Shown piece by piece: positions 32,762 to 43,004 of a stretch of DNA of 64,000 bases. This stretch comes from Plutella xylostella (Eukaryota; Arthropoda; Insecta; Lepidoptera; Plutellidae). Under the pieces are notes generated by a model. It saw nothing but the letters and a program-made list of their open reading frames with translations. It was not told the origin of the DNA and ran no database searches. Position numbers and translations under genes: made by a program. The DNA is taken from contig NC_063986.1 of NCBI RefSeq assembly GCF_932276165.1, forward strand, positions 6,212,501 to 6,276,500. The letters run 5' to 3'. The number at the start of each line of letters is the position of its first letter. Positions within the stretch are counted from its first letter, which is position 1.

Positions 32762-33329
32762 CTGAAAAAAGGATATAATTAGTTGGAGACAGTTTAGATT
32801 TGGGAAGCTTACGTGGCAGTTTGATTCCCGTCCAGGGTAAACATTCATGTGAGAAGCCCTTGTGTTTGCTTCGTGTAAGGTGTGTTAGCGTACCTATATC
32901 AGGTGTTTGCGTCAGATACTGATCTGCCTATTGTAGTTAGTAGCTAACTGCTTTCCTAAGCTTGGACGTTTTCGTAGACTACCAAATAACTTTCAAATAC
33001 CTATACTATGACACTATTAAGTTTAGCAGACTTGCAGCCGAGGACATACATATTTTATGAGAATAATCCCCGGGAACTGATCTACTGTCGATCTGCGTCA
33101 ATTTAGTATGGGAGAAAGTTTTTCCAATAGACAGACATTTTAGAACGTACCTATATATAATAACAATAAAAAACTTATGAAAGAAAAGAAACTATAATAA
33201 ACCATATCATGCAAAAAAAATGCTACTATAATTATTGGAAAAGAACCCTATATATGTATTAATATAAATGGTAATTTACAATATGCAAATAAAACTTAAA
33301 ATAATAACGAAAACATAATTATTAATTTA

Positions 33330-33500
33330 AAAGAATGGATCGTTCTGCATCGTACGTCGTGTGATGGTGTCCATGGCACTCGCAGCATTGCCGCGCTGAA
33401 TAGCCGGGGCCACCCTCTGAACGAGGCAGGATCCAGGTCAAGGAATATGCTACTTCTCTTATGATCCAGGCGCATGCCAAAATAAAATATTCACAGAAAA
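33330..33500. repeat. Dispersed repeat, copy 1 of a local pair
   Basis: Matches 34330-34515 (GCTGAATAGCCGG, CCACCCTCTGAACGAGGCA, ATGCCAAAATAAAATATTCA). The pair flanks exon C9, so it may mark the duplication unit of C9 and C10 or a mobile element carried with it. Confidence 0.65.
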
Positions 33501-33652
33501 GACCACTTATTTAACCTAAAAGTCTGTTGTTTTTTTGTTTTTTAGACAGAAGGATTGAACTCTAACTTTATCTTCAAGAGTTTTCCACCGTATGAGATTG
33601 GCCAATTAGATGATTTCCATTTATACATTTCAGTTATTATGTGTTTGCCTTT

Positions 33653-33843
33653 TTAATGTGAGTGCCTGGTTACCTTAATAATGCTATCATGATACATTTT
33701 TACTATAGATTTGCATGCCTCGGAGGTATGTTTCGTACATCGCCAAGTTACTATCGGGTATTTGTTAATATGGATCCCGTACTTATATCCGTTTAAAATC
33801 ATAACTTTTCTGCCCTTACACATGATGATGGATGGCTGATTAC
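33653..33843 (-). CDS. mod(mdg4): FLYWCH terminal exon C9
   Basis: The acceptor TTTTTTTTCAG is followed by GT AAT CAG. It reads NQPSIIMCKGRKVMILNGYK, YGIHINKYPI, WRCTKHTSEAC (C-x7-C), IKVTRHSH and stop. Nearly identical to C10 at the nucleotide level. Confidence 0.87.
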
Positions 33844-34329
33844 CTGAAAAAAAAGTCATTTATTATAATAATATAATCCATTGAGTAGTTATTTATCTAC
33901 TTAAATTAAAGTTAAGGTATCTCCAAAGGTGTAAAGTTACAGTATAGTCATGGGTTTACCGAAACCGCTCTGCATTATTCTATTGGATTCTCTGTGGGGT
34001 TGTCAGTAGCTGCACCTGGCTCTCTCGTATGGAACCTTTGTGCATATTGATCTGCCATACGTTTGACTCCTAGTGTACTATATTGTATGAGAGATCGAGA
34101 AAGTTCTTTAGTAGATAAATGTTAAGGACGTTATGATGACAATAAAAAACTATATTTAAAAAAGAAACTATAATCAATCACAACATGCCAAAATTTTGTG
34201 TAATTTAATTAAGTATTGGAAAATATTTAACCTTATCATTTAAAAAAAAATTAAATTGTACTTTTCAGTTTAAAACATAAAAAAATTAACTCACCATAAT
34301 AAGCTAACCTAAACATAATAATTAAAAAA

Positions 34330-34515
34330 AATGGACCGTCCTGCATAGTGGCCGTTAATGTGAATATTTTATTTTGGCATACTACGTATACCTATCGTTT
34401 GAAGCTATACAACATACAACGCTTTGTCGCGCTGAATAGCCGGAGCCACCCTCTGAACGAGGTACGATCCAGGTGCATGCCAAAATAAAATATTCACATT
34501 AACGGCCACTTATTT
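34330..34515. repeat. Dispersed repeat, copy 2 of a local pair
   Basis: Same element as 33330-33500 and more complete. It has inverted ends GTGAATATTTTATTTTGGCA at 34360 and its complement near 34480, so it is probably a MITE. Confidence 0.7.
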
Positions 34516-34670
34516 AACACAAAAGTCACAACCGTTGTTATTTAAGTTATTGTGACATATTGAATCCTAACTTTATCTCCAATTGTAGAGTTTGTGTACC
34601 TAATGAGATTGGCCAATTAGAAGAAGAAAAAAATTCATTTATAAATGACAGTCTTTTAAGTGGTTGTTTT

Positions 34671-34858
34671 TTAATGAGAGTGCCTGGTTACTTTTATAAT
34701 GCTATCATCATACACCGCAATAGATTCGCATTCCTCGGAGGTATATTTCGTACATCGCCAAGCTACTTCTGGGTATCTGTTCATATCGATTTCGTACTCA
34801 TACCCGTTCAAAATCATAACTTTTCTGCCCTTACTCATGATGAATGATGGCTTATTAC
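34671..34858 (-). CDS. mod(mdg4): FLYWCH terminal exon C10
   Basis: The acceptor CTTTTTTCAG is followed by GT AAT AAG. It reads NKPSFIMSKGRKVMILNGYE, YEIDMNRYPEV, WRCTKYTSEEC (C-x7-C), IIKVTRHSH and TAA. Compared with C9 the conserved basic positions have become acidic (YEYEID, EECES) and two residues are missing after C-E-S-I. It is open, but may be evolving fast or decaying. Confidence 0.78.
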
Positions 34859-35548
34859 CTGAAAAAAGGATGTATGTATTTAATGATAATATTCCATTGA
34901 GTTCTTACTTAAGTACTTAAATGAAGGTGTCGGTATATGGAAAGGTTTTTAATTATACAGTCGTGTAGTAGTATCTACTCATATGGGTTTACTCTTGCGT
35001 TACATTTTTGTTACATTTTTTAGGTACTATTACCTATGAAGTACTTTATTTGTTTTCTTACATATTGATTTTTTTGTTAGATGTTTATCCGTAAGTAGCA
35101 CACTCATGTCTTGACATGACCCCAGGGGGTTGAAATTAAATTTCTATGCCTAAAGACCACAGTTAGCATTTTTTCAATAATTTGACTAAGTACCAATTTG
35201 TATGGGCGGATCGGATCCCGCATTATCTCATCGTAATCCACGATCTTTCTAAATTTACCTACATAAAAAAACAAGAATAATAATTTTTCTTTGCTTATAA
35301 TGAAAATGAGATGTTAGTTTATACTTCACTGCAGTGTTATACTGAACAAATTCATTTATTAAGTATTATCATTAGTGTTTAAACTTAAATAATACGATAC
35401 ATTCTGATATGGTGGCAAAGGAGAGAGTAAATTGATCCACACACTTTTCCATTTCATTTTCAAATTGCAGTTAATGGCAAAGAAAAAAGCCATACCAAAA
35501 CTAAAACAAAAACATGCTATGACGGTTTTTAGAAAATTAATATACATT
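34859..35548. other. Non-coding spacer
   Basis: AT-rich. The minus frame 35359-35547 is hydrophobic and domain-free; not called. Confidence 0.4.
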
Positions 35549-35781
35549 TTAGAGCTTTACATATCGGCCATCTTTAGTAATCATGTAAGTAGGTGGCGGG
35601 TGATTGTGCCACATGTCCAAGTCGTGTTTAACCCGATTTCCGATTAGTCGAACATTCGCTTTGCACGCGCGGTCTTTCTTAGAGCAGTAGTAACGGTTCG
35701 AGAAGGAATCCTGGGAAAATGTGTACTGCTTATACATCAGCAGTTGCTTCTTTCCTTTTTGAGATGGTATAAACGTAAACT
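35549..35781 (-). CDS. mod(mdg4): FLYWCH terminal exon D1
   Basis: The acceptor GATTGTTACAG is followed by AG TTT ACG. It reads FTFIPSQKGKKQLLMYKQYT, FSQDSFSN, RYYCSKKDRAC (C-x6-C, tryptophan replaced by Tyr), MWHNHPPPTYMITKDGRYVK and stop. Founder-like member of class D, whose signature is EFTFIPS at the start and HNHPPPxYxxTKxGxYxK at the end. Confidence 0.88.
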
Positions 35782-35845
35782 CTGTAACAATCATGGTTTT
35801 TAAAAGTTTGGGTACATAGGTTAGATGTGTCAAAAAATTATACAC

Positions 35846-36103
35846 TTAGGGTCAATTTATACTAGTACAGAGTCAAAGCGCATCGAAGCGTCTATTCAAT
35901 ACTGAACATTACAAATACAACATTAACTACACAGCATAACGCACACATTGCTACTGAGATTTTAAAAAGTCGCGCGCATTCTTCGCGATTCGCGCGTCTA
36001 CGCGTGACCAACGCAACCAACCATTCGTGCGGCTTTGCTTTAGTTGTGAAGAATTTGACTCTTCGCTGCGCTTCGACTCTGCCCCAGTATAAATTAACCC
36101 TTA
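35846..36103. mobile_element. MITE with AGGGTCAATTTATACT ends
   Basis: Left TTAGGGTCAATTTATACTAG, right the complement of CCAGTATAAATTAACCCTTA, with subterminal GCGCTTCGA-type repeats. TTA flanks. Confidence 0.75.
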
Positions 36104-36373
36104 CGGGCAATGAAAGGTTCTACTGAGAAAAGCACCAAATTACTCCTAAACTAATGACGCCTTCTGCAATATTGAAGTACATTTAACAGAGCATCAGGAT
36201 ATTACTTACTAACTAAAACGGCAATATTTTCTTCAAATTTTAAATTAAAGGTTTGAAACAATTAGGGTCGTATGGTGTCGGCATTTTGTGAGTGGAACTT
36301 TTTCATTACGTGTACGTCATTAGGTATTATTATGTTAACGTAGAATTGATATTTATTTGGAATTTCTCAATAC

Positions 36374-36640
36374 AGGGTGTTGCAAAATTGGTATATTAAG
36401 CTGAAAGCTACATGTGCAGCCTGGTATATCTAAGGCCGAAACTGAAATCAGAATTTGGAAATTCGCGAAAAAAAATATTCACTCTCCATAGTAAAAAGTC
36501 ACGTGACCAACAAAGTTTCTATGGAAAATGAAAAAAAAAATCGCGAATTTTCAAATTCTGATTTCAGTTTCGGGCTTAGATATAACATGCTGCACATGTA
36601 GGATTCGGCTTAGTATACCCTTTTTGCAACACCCTGTATA
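36374..36640. mobile_element. MITE with ACAGGGTGTTGCAAAA ends
   Basis: Left ACAGGGTGTTGCAAAATTGG, right TTTTTGCAACACCCTGTATA. The two halves are inverted repeats over most of the length (CTGAAATCAGAATTTGGAAA against its complement). Confidence 0.85.
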
Positions 36641-36707
36641 AGCTAATTTTGTGTATCCTTTTTATCTAAGCATCAAAAGGAATTTGCTAGTGATCTAATA
36701 TTTTTAT

Positions 36708-37138
36708 TTACAAATTTGTAAACCGAATGCCAAATCTTTTCTTAAAATTGTAAATCCAGCCATCACTAGCCGCGAAGTCTTCTCTATTCGTTATGGTCTT
36801 GTACAAAGCGATTGCTTTCGTTTTCAGTAAGTATTTCGTGATTATAGTGCCTTTAGCACGTTCCGCTATGAACCACTTATTAAGAGCAGTTTCCATCTCC
36901 GGGCAGTCGCCTGCTTTCATTGTCTTACGCTTGCCTGGGACTCTGCTCATTTTTATAATATGCTCCATTATCTTTATTCTTTTTTTCTTAATGTCGTGCA
37001 CTGTAGTGCGGCCGACGTCGTATTCCTTTGCGAGTGAAACCGCAGGTTCGCCATCGTCCAACCTCTTCAAAATCTCCATCTTCTCCACCAATGTCAAAGT
37101 GTTATGTTTCCTTTTATTGCCTGTCGAAGCCAAATTAT
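36708..37138 (-). CDS. Terminal exon coding a CENP-B/pogo-type bipartite DNA-binding domain
   Basis: The acceptor TTGTATTTCAG is followed by AT AAT TTG GCT, phase 1 like its FLYWCH neighbours. The product is about 143 residues. First comes a CENP-B N-terminal helix-turn-helix (residues roughly 15-65: LTLVEKMEILKRLDDGEPAV, AKEYDVGRTTVHDIKK). Then a second Tc5/CENP-B helix-turn-helix (roughly 80-140: CPEMETALNKWF, TKYLLKTKAIALYK, ASDGWIYNFKKRFGIR), then a stop. Pogo/Tigger transposases continue from here into a DDE catalytic domain, but none follows. By inference this is the DNA-binding front of a pogo-type transposase captured as a terminal exon. Its neighbours D1 and D2 are FLYWCH exons on the same strand. 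A decayed whole transposon is less likely because the frame is clean from acceptor to stop. Confidence 0.85.
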
Positions 37139-37267
37139 CTGAAATACAAACGAATTCTGATGCCTTATTGTATTTATATTCAGTTTATGACATTAGCAAC
37201 ACCCTATCGTAATTTATTAAAAATGCATATAAAATTTGCATAAAAATGTATTTAATTAAGTATCACT

Positions 37268-37497
37268 CTAACATTTTACATATTGGCCCTTTTTTGTGAG
37301 TACGTAAACAGGTGGCGGGTGATGATGCGGGATGCCATATACGTCTTTAATTTGATTGTTGATTAACCGGACATTTGCCTTGCAACCGTAATCCTTCTTA
37401 GAGCAGTAATACCGATTCGAATAATTGCGCTGGGAGTATGTGTAACGTTTATACATCAGCAGTGGCTTCTTTCCATTTTGTGGTATAAATGTGAACT
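37268..37497 (-). CDS. mod(mdg4): FLYWCH terminal exon D2
   Basis: The acceptor TATTTTTACAG is followed by AG TTC ACA. It reads FTFIPQNGKKPLLMYKRYTY, SQRNYSN, RYYCSKKDYGC (C-x6-C), YGIPHHHPPPVYVLTKKGQY and stop. The HxH reads HHH. It has lost one residue in the S-Q-K-G loop (PQNGKK). Confidence 0.88.
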
Positions 37498-37740
37498 CTG
37501 TAAAAATAATCATTTTTATGTTAGATTTTTCATCCGTATTTTGTACCTACCTACTCTTTACATAATGGTGGAGGAAGAGAAAGAAAACGCATTCAAATCA
37601 AATCGAATCACTAAATTACTTGTAACATTTGACATTTATCTTTTTGGGGAAGGCATTTACGAAAAATAATACGCATATTGATATTCGTAAAACTCGACAA
37701 AATACTCAATGTACCATCTAGCAAGAGGCAATATTAGATT

Positions 37741-37985
37741 CTAATATAAATGCCATTTCTGATTATAAAGGCAGGAGGAGAATGATCGAATCGAGTGACA
37801 GAGTCTTGTGCACATAGCACAAGACTCTGTCACTCGATTACTCTGCACTTTCACATTTGCTCTGCATCCGTAGTTTTTCCTAGTACAGTAGTAGTTGTTG
37901 ATGTAACGCACATTTCGGGAGAATGTGTAGTCCTTATACATGAGCAAGTAACTTTTTCCACGCTGAGATCGTATGAATTTTAAAC
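37741..37985 (-). pseudogene. mod(mdg4): FLYWCH exon D3, broken by an internal palindrome
   Basis: The front is normal: acceptor with GT TTA AAA, then FIRSQRGKSYLLMYKDYTFS, YYCTRKNYGC (C-x6-C), NRVTE. A 23-bp-arm hairpin (37789-37839) then replaces the HxH and shifts the frame. The expected end is still readable in another frame as HSPPAFIIRNGIY. The in-frame product ends in a novel Cys-rich tail (SCAMCTRLCHSI) and stop. The zinc site is lost unless the new Cys residues substitute for it. Confidence 0.8.
37789..37839. repeat. Perfect 23-bp inverted repeat inside exon D3
   Basis: The arm AATCGAGTGACAGAGTCTTG (to 37811) and its exact complement (37817-37839) are separated by ACATA. Sequence on one side belongs to the exon, so it arose by copying of exon sequence in inverted orientation. 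Confidence 0.9.
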
Positions 37986-38146
37986 CTGTAACAATGGATA
38001 ATTATTTAAATAAGGCGTTTATAAGTTTACATAATAATATCTAATAATTGTCAAAAATGGATAGAATTTTGATTTAAACACCTAATAAACAAGGTTTTAA
38101 TTTCATGGTAGTGACACAGTTTGTTTCTACATACTTAACTCGCAAA

Positions 38147-38382
38147 TTAAATTTTGACGTAGCGGCCATCTTTAGTGACAGTATATATCGGAGGCGGGTG
38201 GCCGTGCTCCCCGACGGTCACGCGTATCTCCCGGGGGCCGATGACGCGGACGTCCGCCTTACATCCACGGTACTTCTGCGAGCACTGGTACCGGTTCTTA
38301 GAAGTCGGGACCTTGGAGAACGTGTGTCCTTTATACATGAGTAGATCGTTCTGTCCACGGCGAGACGGTATGAATGTAAACT
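38147..38382 (-). CDS. mod(mdg4): FLYWCH terminal exon D4
   Basis: The acceptor TTACTTTCCAG is followed by AG TTT ACA. It reads FTFIPSRRGQNDLLMYKGHT, FSKVPTSK, RYQCSQKYRGC (C-x6-C), VGEHGHPPPIYTVTKDGRYV and stop. The HxH is HGH. Much higher in GC than D1 and D2. Confidence 0.88.
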
Positions 38383-38777
38383 CTGGAAAGTAATAATCTC
38401 GAATAAGGTTATTTTCTCAAATATAAGTATATTAGTGATCTAGCTTGCCCAGCAGCTGTAAAAATGCTTTGCTAAAACATATTTATTAGGTTTTTATTAG
38501 GAACTGCACATAATATATATTTATATGTTTAACAAACATATCTGTATAATTTTACATTAACTTAAACACGTCTCGGATCTACCGGCAGATGTGCACGAGG
38601 CATGTTAACGAAATGCGTCGTTGAAAAACCATTTTCTCTCCGATCGCCTCGACTCTGCATTGGTGGAGTGTAGCCCTTTCCTTGGTACCCCGGTCTTCTT
38701 CATCTTCTTCTTCAATCCCGCTTCTCCTCCGAGGAGTCTGGGGTGACACGTCTGTCTGTCTGAATCTGTCCCCCGGT

Positions 38778-39028
38778 CTACCCCACTTTAATATATTGTC
38801 CAGTTTTAGTGACAATATAGTTAGGTGGCGGGTGATTGTGGTGATGGTGTTGGTTCACGAACACCACGCGATCGTCAATTACTTGCACCGCCACCTTACA
38901 CCCGCTGTCTTTTTTGGAGCAGTAAAATCTTTTCCTCGTTGAATTCTTACACGTGTATTTCGAGAAAGTGTAATTTTTGTACATGAGCAGGTCATTCTTC
39001 CCTCTACCCGATGGTATAAAGATGAATT
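38778..39028 (-). CDS. mod(mdg4): FLYWCH terminal exon D5
   Basis: The acceptor CACTGTTGCAG is followed by AA TTC ATC. It reads FIFIPSGRGKNDLLMYKNYT, FSKYTCKN, RFYCSKKDSGC (C-x6-C), NQHHHHNHPPPNYIVTKTGQ and stop. It has a run of histidines before HNH. Sister of D8. Confidence 0.88.
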
Positions 39029-39237
39029 CTGCAACAGTGTTTATTATTAATTAATCATGATGTTAACTAATATTTTACCGAGGATGCTACAAATATTTTA
39101 GTTATTTTACACCAAAAATCTAACATATATTTATGTGTAATTATAACTATAAAAAAAAACATGCATTTTAAGGTGCTATTGAGAGCGAAACAGGATGTTA
39201 TTTGAAATAAGCTAAACAATGATACCAAAACCGTACA

Positions 39238-39439
39238 CTAGGCGGCGGGTGATTGTGGTGATGGTGTCCGTTCGCGAACACCACGCGATCGTCAACTATT
39301 TTCACGCCCACCTTACACCCACAATTTTTTTTGGAACTGAAAATCTGTTCGATATCGATTTATTATTTTTGGAGAAAGGGTACTTTTTGTACATGAGCAT
39401 GGTCATTCATCCCTCGGCCTGATGGTATAAATATGAACT
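39238..39439 (-). pseudogene. FLYWCH pseudo-exon D6
   Basis: The acceptor and FIFIPSGRGMND are present, but one extra base in the ACCATGCTCATGTAC region (D5 has ACCTGCTCATGTAC) shifts the frame. Further small indels break the Cys core. HHHHNHPPP can still be found in another frame. It is a dead tandem copy of D5/D8. Confidence 0.75.
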
Positions 39440-39724
39440 CTGCAACATTGTTTATTATTTATTAATCATGATGTAAACTAATATTCTACTGAGGCTGGTA
39501 CAAATATTTTAGTTTTTTTACACCTAAAAATCTAACATATATTTATGTGTAATTGTAAATATAAAAAGGAACATGCATTTTAAGGTGCTATTGAGAGTGA
39601 AACATGGTGCTTATTGTAACATCCAGAACAACGAATCACAGCCACAACACAGTTTAATTTCAGTATAACTATGATTTGTATATCGAATCATAATGTATGT
39701 CTTATCTCACTAGCTTAATTTTGT

Positions 39725-39905
39725 AAATTGGCCAGATTTACTGACCACAAATTTAGGCGGTGAACGGTTGTGCTGGGAGCTACCTTTTTTACAAATACTA
39801 TGCGATTCTTAACTATTTTCAAAGTTATTTTACATCCTTTGCCTTTCCTTGAGCAGTAAAACCTGTTATTTGAATACGTATGCTTGAAGAATGTGTAAGG
39901 TTATT
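39725..39905 (-). pseudogene. FLYWCH pseudo-exon D7 (chimeric)
   Basis: Contains TFFKHTYSN, RFYCSRKGKGC and LKIVKNRIVF, as in D9. It has no acceptor, because its 5' side switches at about 39898 to sequence matching the intron above D4. A one-base loss in the KKVAPST region also shifts the HNHPPP segment out of frame. Confidence 0.72.
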
Positions 39906-40160
39906 TTCTCAAATATATATTTGTGATCTAGCTTGCCCAGGAGCTATAAAAAGTGCTTTGCTAAAAACATATTTATTATGAACTACATAATATAAATATA
40001 TTAATGTGAACATTAATATATTTATATTATGTAATTAAAATTAAACATAGTTTTATAAATTTCCATTAATGTAAACACGCATCGGATCTAAAGTTACCGG
40101 CAGACGCGCCTCTCCGCTCGCCTCGCATTGGTGGAGTGTAGCCCTTTCCTTGGTCCCGGT

Positions 40161-40405
40161 CTATCCCACTTTAATATATTGGCCAGTTTTAGTGACAATA
40201 TAGTCAGGTGGCGGGTGATTGTGGTGATGGTGTTCGTTCGCGAACACCACGCGATCGTCTACTATTTGCACGCCCACCTTACACTTTCTGTTTTTTTTGG
40301 AGCAGTAAAATCTGTTCGATGTTGCTTTATTATTTTTGGAGTAAGTGTAGTTTTTATACATGAGCAGGTCATTCTTCCCTCTACCCGATGGTATAAAGAC
40401 GAATT
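40161..40405 (-). CDS. mod(mdg4): FLYWCH terminal exon D8
   Basis: The acceptor CACTGTTGCAG is followed by AA TTC GTC. It reads FVFIPSGRGKNDLLMYKNYT, YSKNNKATSN, RFYCSKKNRKC (C-x6-C), NEHHHHNHPPPDYIVTKTGQ and stop. Confidence 0.88.
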
Positions 40406-40642
40406 CTGCAACAGTGTTTATTATTAATTAATCAGGATGCCACAAATATTTTAGTTTTTTTACACCTAAAAATCTAACATATGTTTACGTGTAATTGTAA
40501 CTTTAAAAAGAAACATGCATTTTAAGGTGCTATTGAGAGCGAAACAGGATGTTATATTGCAAAATCCAGAACTACGAATCACAGCCACAACACAGTTTAA
40601 TTTCAGATTTGTATATCGATTCATAATGTATGTCATATTTCA

Positions 40643-40887
40643 CTAGCTTAATTTTATAAATTGGCCAGATTTACTGACTACAAATTTAGGCGGTGGGTGG
40701 TTGTGCTGGGAGCTACCTTTATTTACAAATACGATGCGATTCTTAACTATTTTCACAGTTATTTTACATCCTTTGCCTTTCCTTGAGCAGTAAAACCTGT
40801 TATTTGAATACGTATGCTTGGAGTATGTGTACTGTTGGTACAAGAGCAGTTCGTGTGTCCCTCGGCCCGATGGAATAAAAGAAAATT
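40643..40887 (-). CDS. mod(mdg4): FLYWCH terminal exon D9
   Basis: The acceptor CTTTTTTACAG is followed by AA TTT TCT. It reads FSFIPSGRGTHELLLYQQYT, YSKHTYSN, RFYCSRKGKGC (C-x6-C), GSSQHNHPPPKFVVSKSGQF and stop. Intact parent of pseudo-exon D7. Confidence 0.88.
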
Positions 40888-40940
40888 CTGTAAAAAAGTA
40901 TTATTGTTTTACGGCCTTGGATTCTTATTTTTACCTTTTT

Positions 40941-41093
40941 TACTGCCAGTTTCAATAACTCTATCTACCGATGACTGGTAGTTACTTTCATACTATTTTG
41001 ACACATTTAAAGTTACAACCTGGCAAAATCGTATAAAAGTAACCAGGTACCAGTCATCGGTAGATAGAGTCATTGAAATTGAAACTGGCAGTA
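40941..41093. mobile_element. MITE with about 40-bp inverted ends (TACTGCCAGTTTCAA)
   Basis: Left TACTGCCAGTTTCAATAACT through ACCGATGACTGGTA, right its complement ending GAAACTGGCAGTA. One A/T-rich base flanks each end. No coding content. Confidence 0.85.
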
Positions 41094-41273
41094 AGTGTTA
41101 AAAATATTATATTACCACATAAACAGTTTAAACAGGTGTTTAATAAATACGGTATGAGACAGATGCGTCAGGTAGCTGATAGCGTTAAACGTAATTAACG
41201 TAAATATATTTTTTTATCATATAGAAGACGTAGGCTACATCAAATAGTAACATTGTTCTATGTATTTTTTTCT

Positions 41274-41479
41274 TTACTCTCCTTTCTTTTTTGGATTATC
41301 TTTGTTATAAATAAGGGTTGAGCGAGGAACCCTAAATAACTTGGCAGCTTTTTTAACGGAATTACCAGCTTTTATATATTTTAAAGCATCATCCATAGCT
41401 TGTTTTGTATAATTTTTGCGGGTCACTCTTCGTTTTTGTGCAATTTTTTGAAGATGTACATTGCAAATTTTTATGAAAC
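41274..41479 (-). CDS. Terminal exon coding a Psq-type helix-turn-helix
   Basis: The acceptor GTTTTATTTCAG is followed by GT TTC ATA, phase 1. The product is about 68 residues: a short lead (FIKICNVHLQKIAQ), then RRVTRKNYTKQAMDDALKYI, AGNSVKKAAKLFRVPRSTLI, YNKDNPKKKGE and stop. This is the Pipsqueak-type HTH fold (helix, A-A-K-x-F-x-V-P-R-S-T-L recognition turn) found both in insect BTB transcription factors and in pogo-like transposases. It supplies sequence-specific DNA binding without a zinc finger. Confidence 0.82.
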
Positions 41480-41639
41480 CTGAAATAAAACAATTGACTT
41501 GGGTTAACTTATAATTTGAAATTATATACAAAACATAGCCAAGCAGAAAAACACCTCAAAATTATTGCAATAAATAGTATAACAATCACAAATGGCATTT
41601 TTTTATACAAACAAAGGGAAAAATTACGCTGTCACTGTC

Positions 41640-41870
41640 TAAAAAGCCTGTCTTTATATAAACTATAGCTGCTTCCGTGAGCTTCGCTTCGCCTTAAAAA
41701 GTTTTCCCGTGGGAATCCCGGGATAAAAAGTAGCCTACCAACTATTTTTTAGGGTATAGACCATCTGTATACCAAATTTCAATAAAATCCGTTCAGTAGT
41801 TTTGGCGTGAAAGAGTAACAGACAGACAGACACAGTTACTTTTGCATTTATAATATTAGCCCTCGCTTTA
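41640..41870 (+). repeat. Dispersed lepidopteran repeat
   Basis: GGGATCCCGGG-like text, CCAAATTTCAATAAAATCCG, TTCAGTAGTTTTGGCGTGAA, GACAGACAGACAC, TTTATAATATTA. I recognise this as a very common repeat end in moth and butterfly genomes, probably the 3' part of a retroelement. Confidence 0.7.
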
Positions 41871-42090
41871 GTGTCTCGCGTTAGTCACCGACACATTTAC
41901 AAGATTCTTGCAGTACCTATAAAAATGGTACAAATAAATTGGAAATGAAAGGCAGTAATGAATCAAAAAGTAAACAAATATATATTATACATCTTGTAAT
42001 AAAATTAGTAATTACTTATCATAATATAGATACCCAATATACCCTGTGGCTAATTCAATTATTGCAATTATTCTTCTAAAGAAATAATAT

Positions 42091-42362
42091 TTATTCTTCC
42101 TTGTTCATCGGGACGGGGTCGTGGTTATGCTCATTATGCACATATACCAGCTCTTGCCCGACCAGCACCACGTTGGCGCGGCACCCGCGGCGGCCCTGGT
42201 GCGTGGAGCACCGCCACCGGGACCTCATGGACTTCTCTAAAGACTTAGTAGCTTTAGTTTTCCTATTCTTATCCTCATAGTAGGTGTATCCGGAGAGTTT
42301 TAGCAAAGGGTTGCCCTTCTTCGAAGTGATGAATTCTACAGTGTCTTGGTCACTGTCGATAT
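42091..42362 (-). CDS. mod(mdg4): FLYWCH terminal exon E1 with an extended loop
   Basis: The acceptor CAAAATTCCAG is followed by AT ATC GAC. It reads IDSDQDTVEFITSKKGNPLL, KLSGYTYYEDKN, then about ten extra basic residues (RKTKATKSLEKS) before RWRCSTHQGRRGC (C-x8-C), VHNEHNHDPVPMNKEE and TAA. The acidic start (DSDQD) is unusual. The stop sits in GAATAAATA, overlapping a poly(A) signal. Confidence 0.86.
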
Positions 42363-42464
42363 CTGGAATTTTGAGTTGGTTGATATTGTGGACGGATAAT
42401 CGGAAATAAAACGAAACAAACTCTATCCAAAAATAATAAAACACACAAACTTTATAAGACATTT

Positions 42465-42673
42465 TTATTTGGGAGGATGATTATGTCGACCGAGTATTTT
42501 TACCACTTCATTCTCGACGGTCCACACTCGGGCGTTGCAGCCTTTAGAACTGGAAGTGCTGCAATACCAACACTTCTTGACGCTGTTGTCATACTCCGGG
42601 CGGCACGAGTACTTGTAGTGGTCCATCATCAGCTGAGGCCTCCCTCGAGTCGACATTATAAACACAGGTTCAG
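42465..42673 (-). CDS. mod(mdg4): FLYWCH terminal exon E2
   Basis: The acceptor TTCTTTTGTAG is followed by CT GAA CCT. It reads EPVFIMSTRGRPQLMMDHYK, YSCRPEYDNSVK, WYCSTSSSKGC (C-x7-C), ILGRHNHPPK and TAA in CAAATAAAAATG, so AATAAA overlaps the stop. Sister of E3. Confidence 0.88.
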
Positions 42674-43004
42674 CTACAAAAGAAGGTGTTTAAAAGATTG
42701 ATTAAAAGTTTATTGAAGAATTATCATTACTTAATAATAAAATAATCCTGTGTTATTCAATCAGGTGAGCCTTTGGAAGCACTCCATGCAAACAGGTTAG
42801 GGTTGTCGATAGAGTCGACGGGACTCTAAGTTGATGAGATAAGACATGGTCCGCATTTCTTAAAATATCAGAGAAACACATCACTTTTTACTGTCTTTGA
42901 ATCTTTGATTCAAAATTATCCAATAAATTTAGATACCTCCAATGAACTCCTGAAGTACTATGCTGAGATTTAAATAAAAAAAACTTAGCAATTTTTTGAA
43001 CGTT

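Larger units (their letters stand above)
38570..40450. repeat. Tandem duplication block carrying exons D5, D6, D7 and D8
   Basis: Segments around D5 (38760-39200), D6 (39200-39610) and D8 (40140-40560) align with one another, including intron text such as GCATTTTAAGGTGCTATTGA. The segment 39620-39950 joins sequence like the D9 flank to sequence like the D4 intron. The block shows repeated unequal exchange. Confidence 0.75.
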
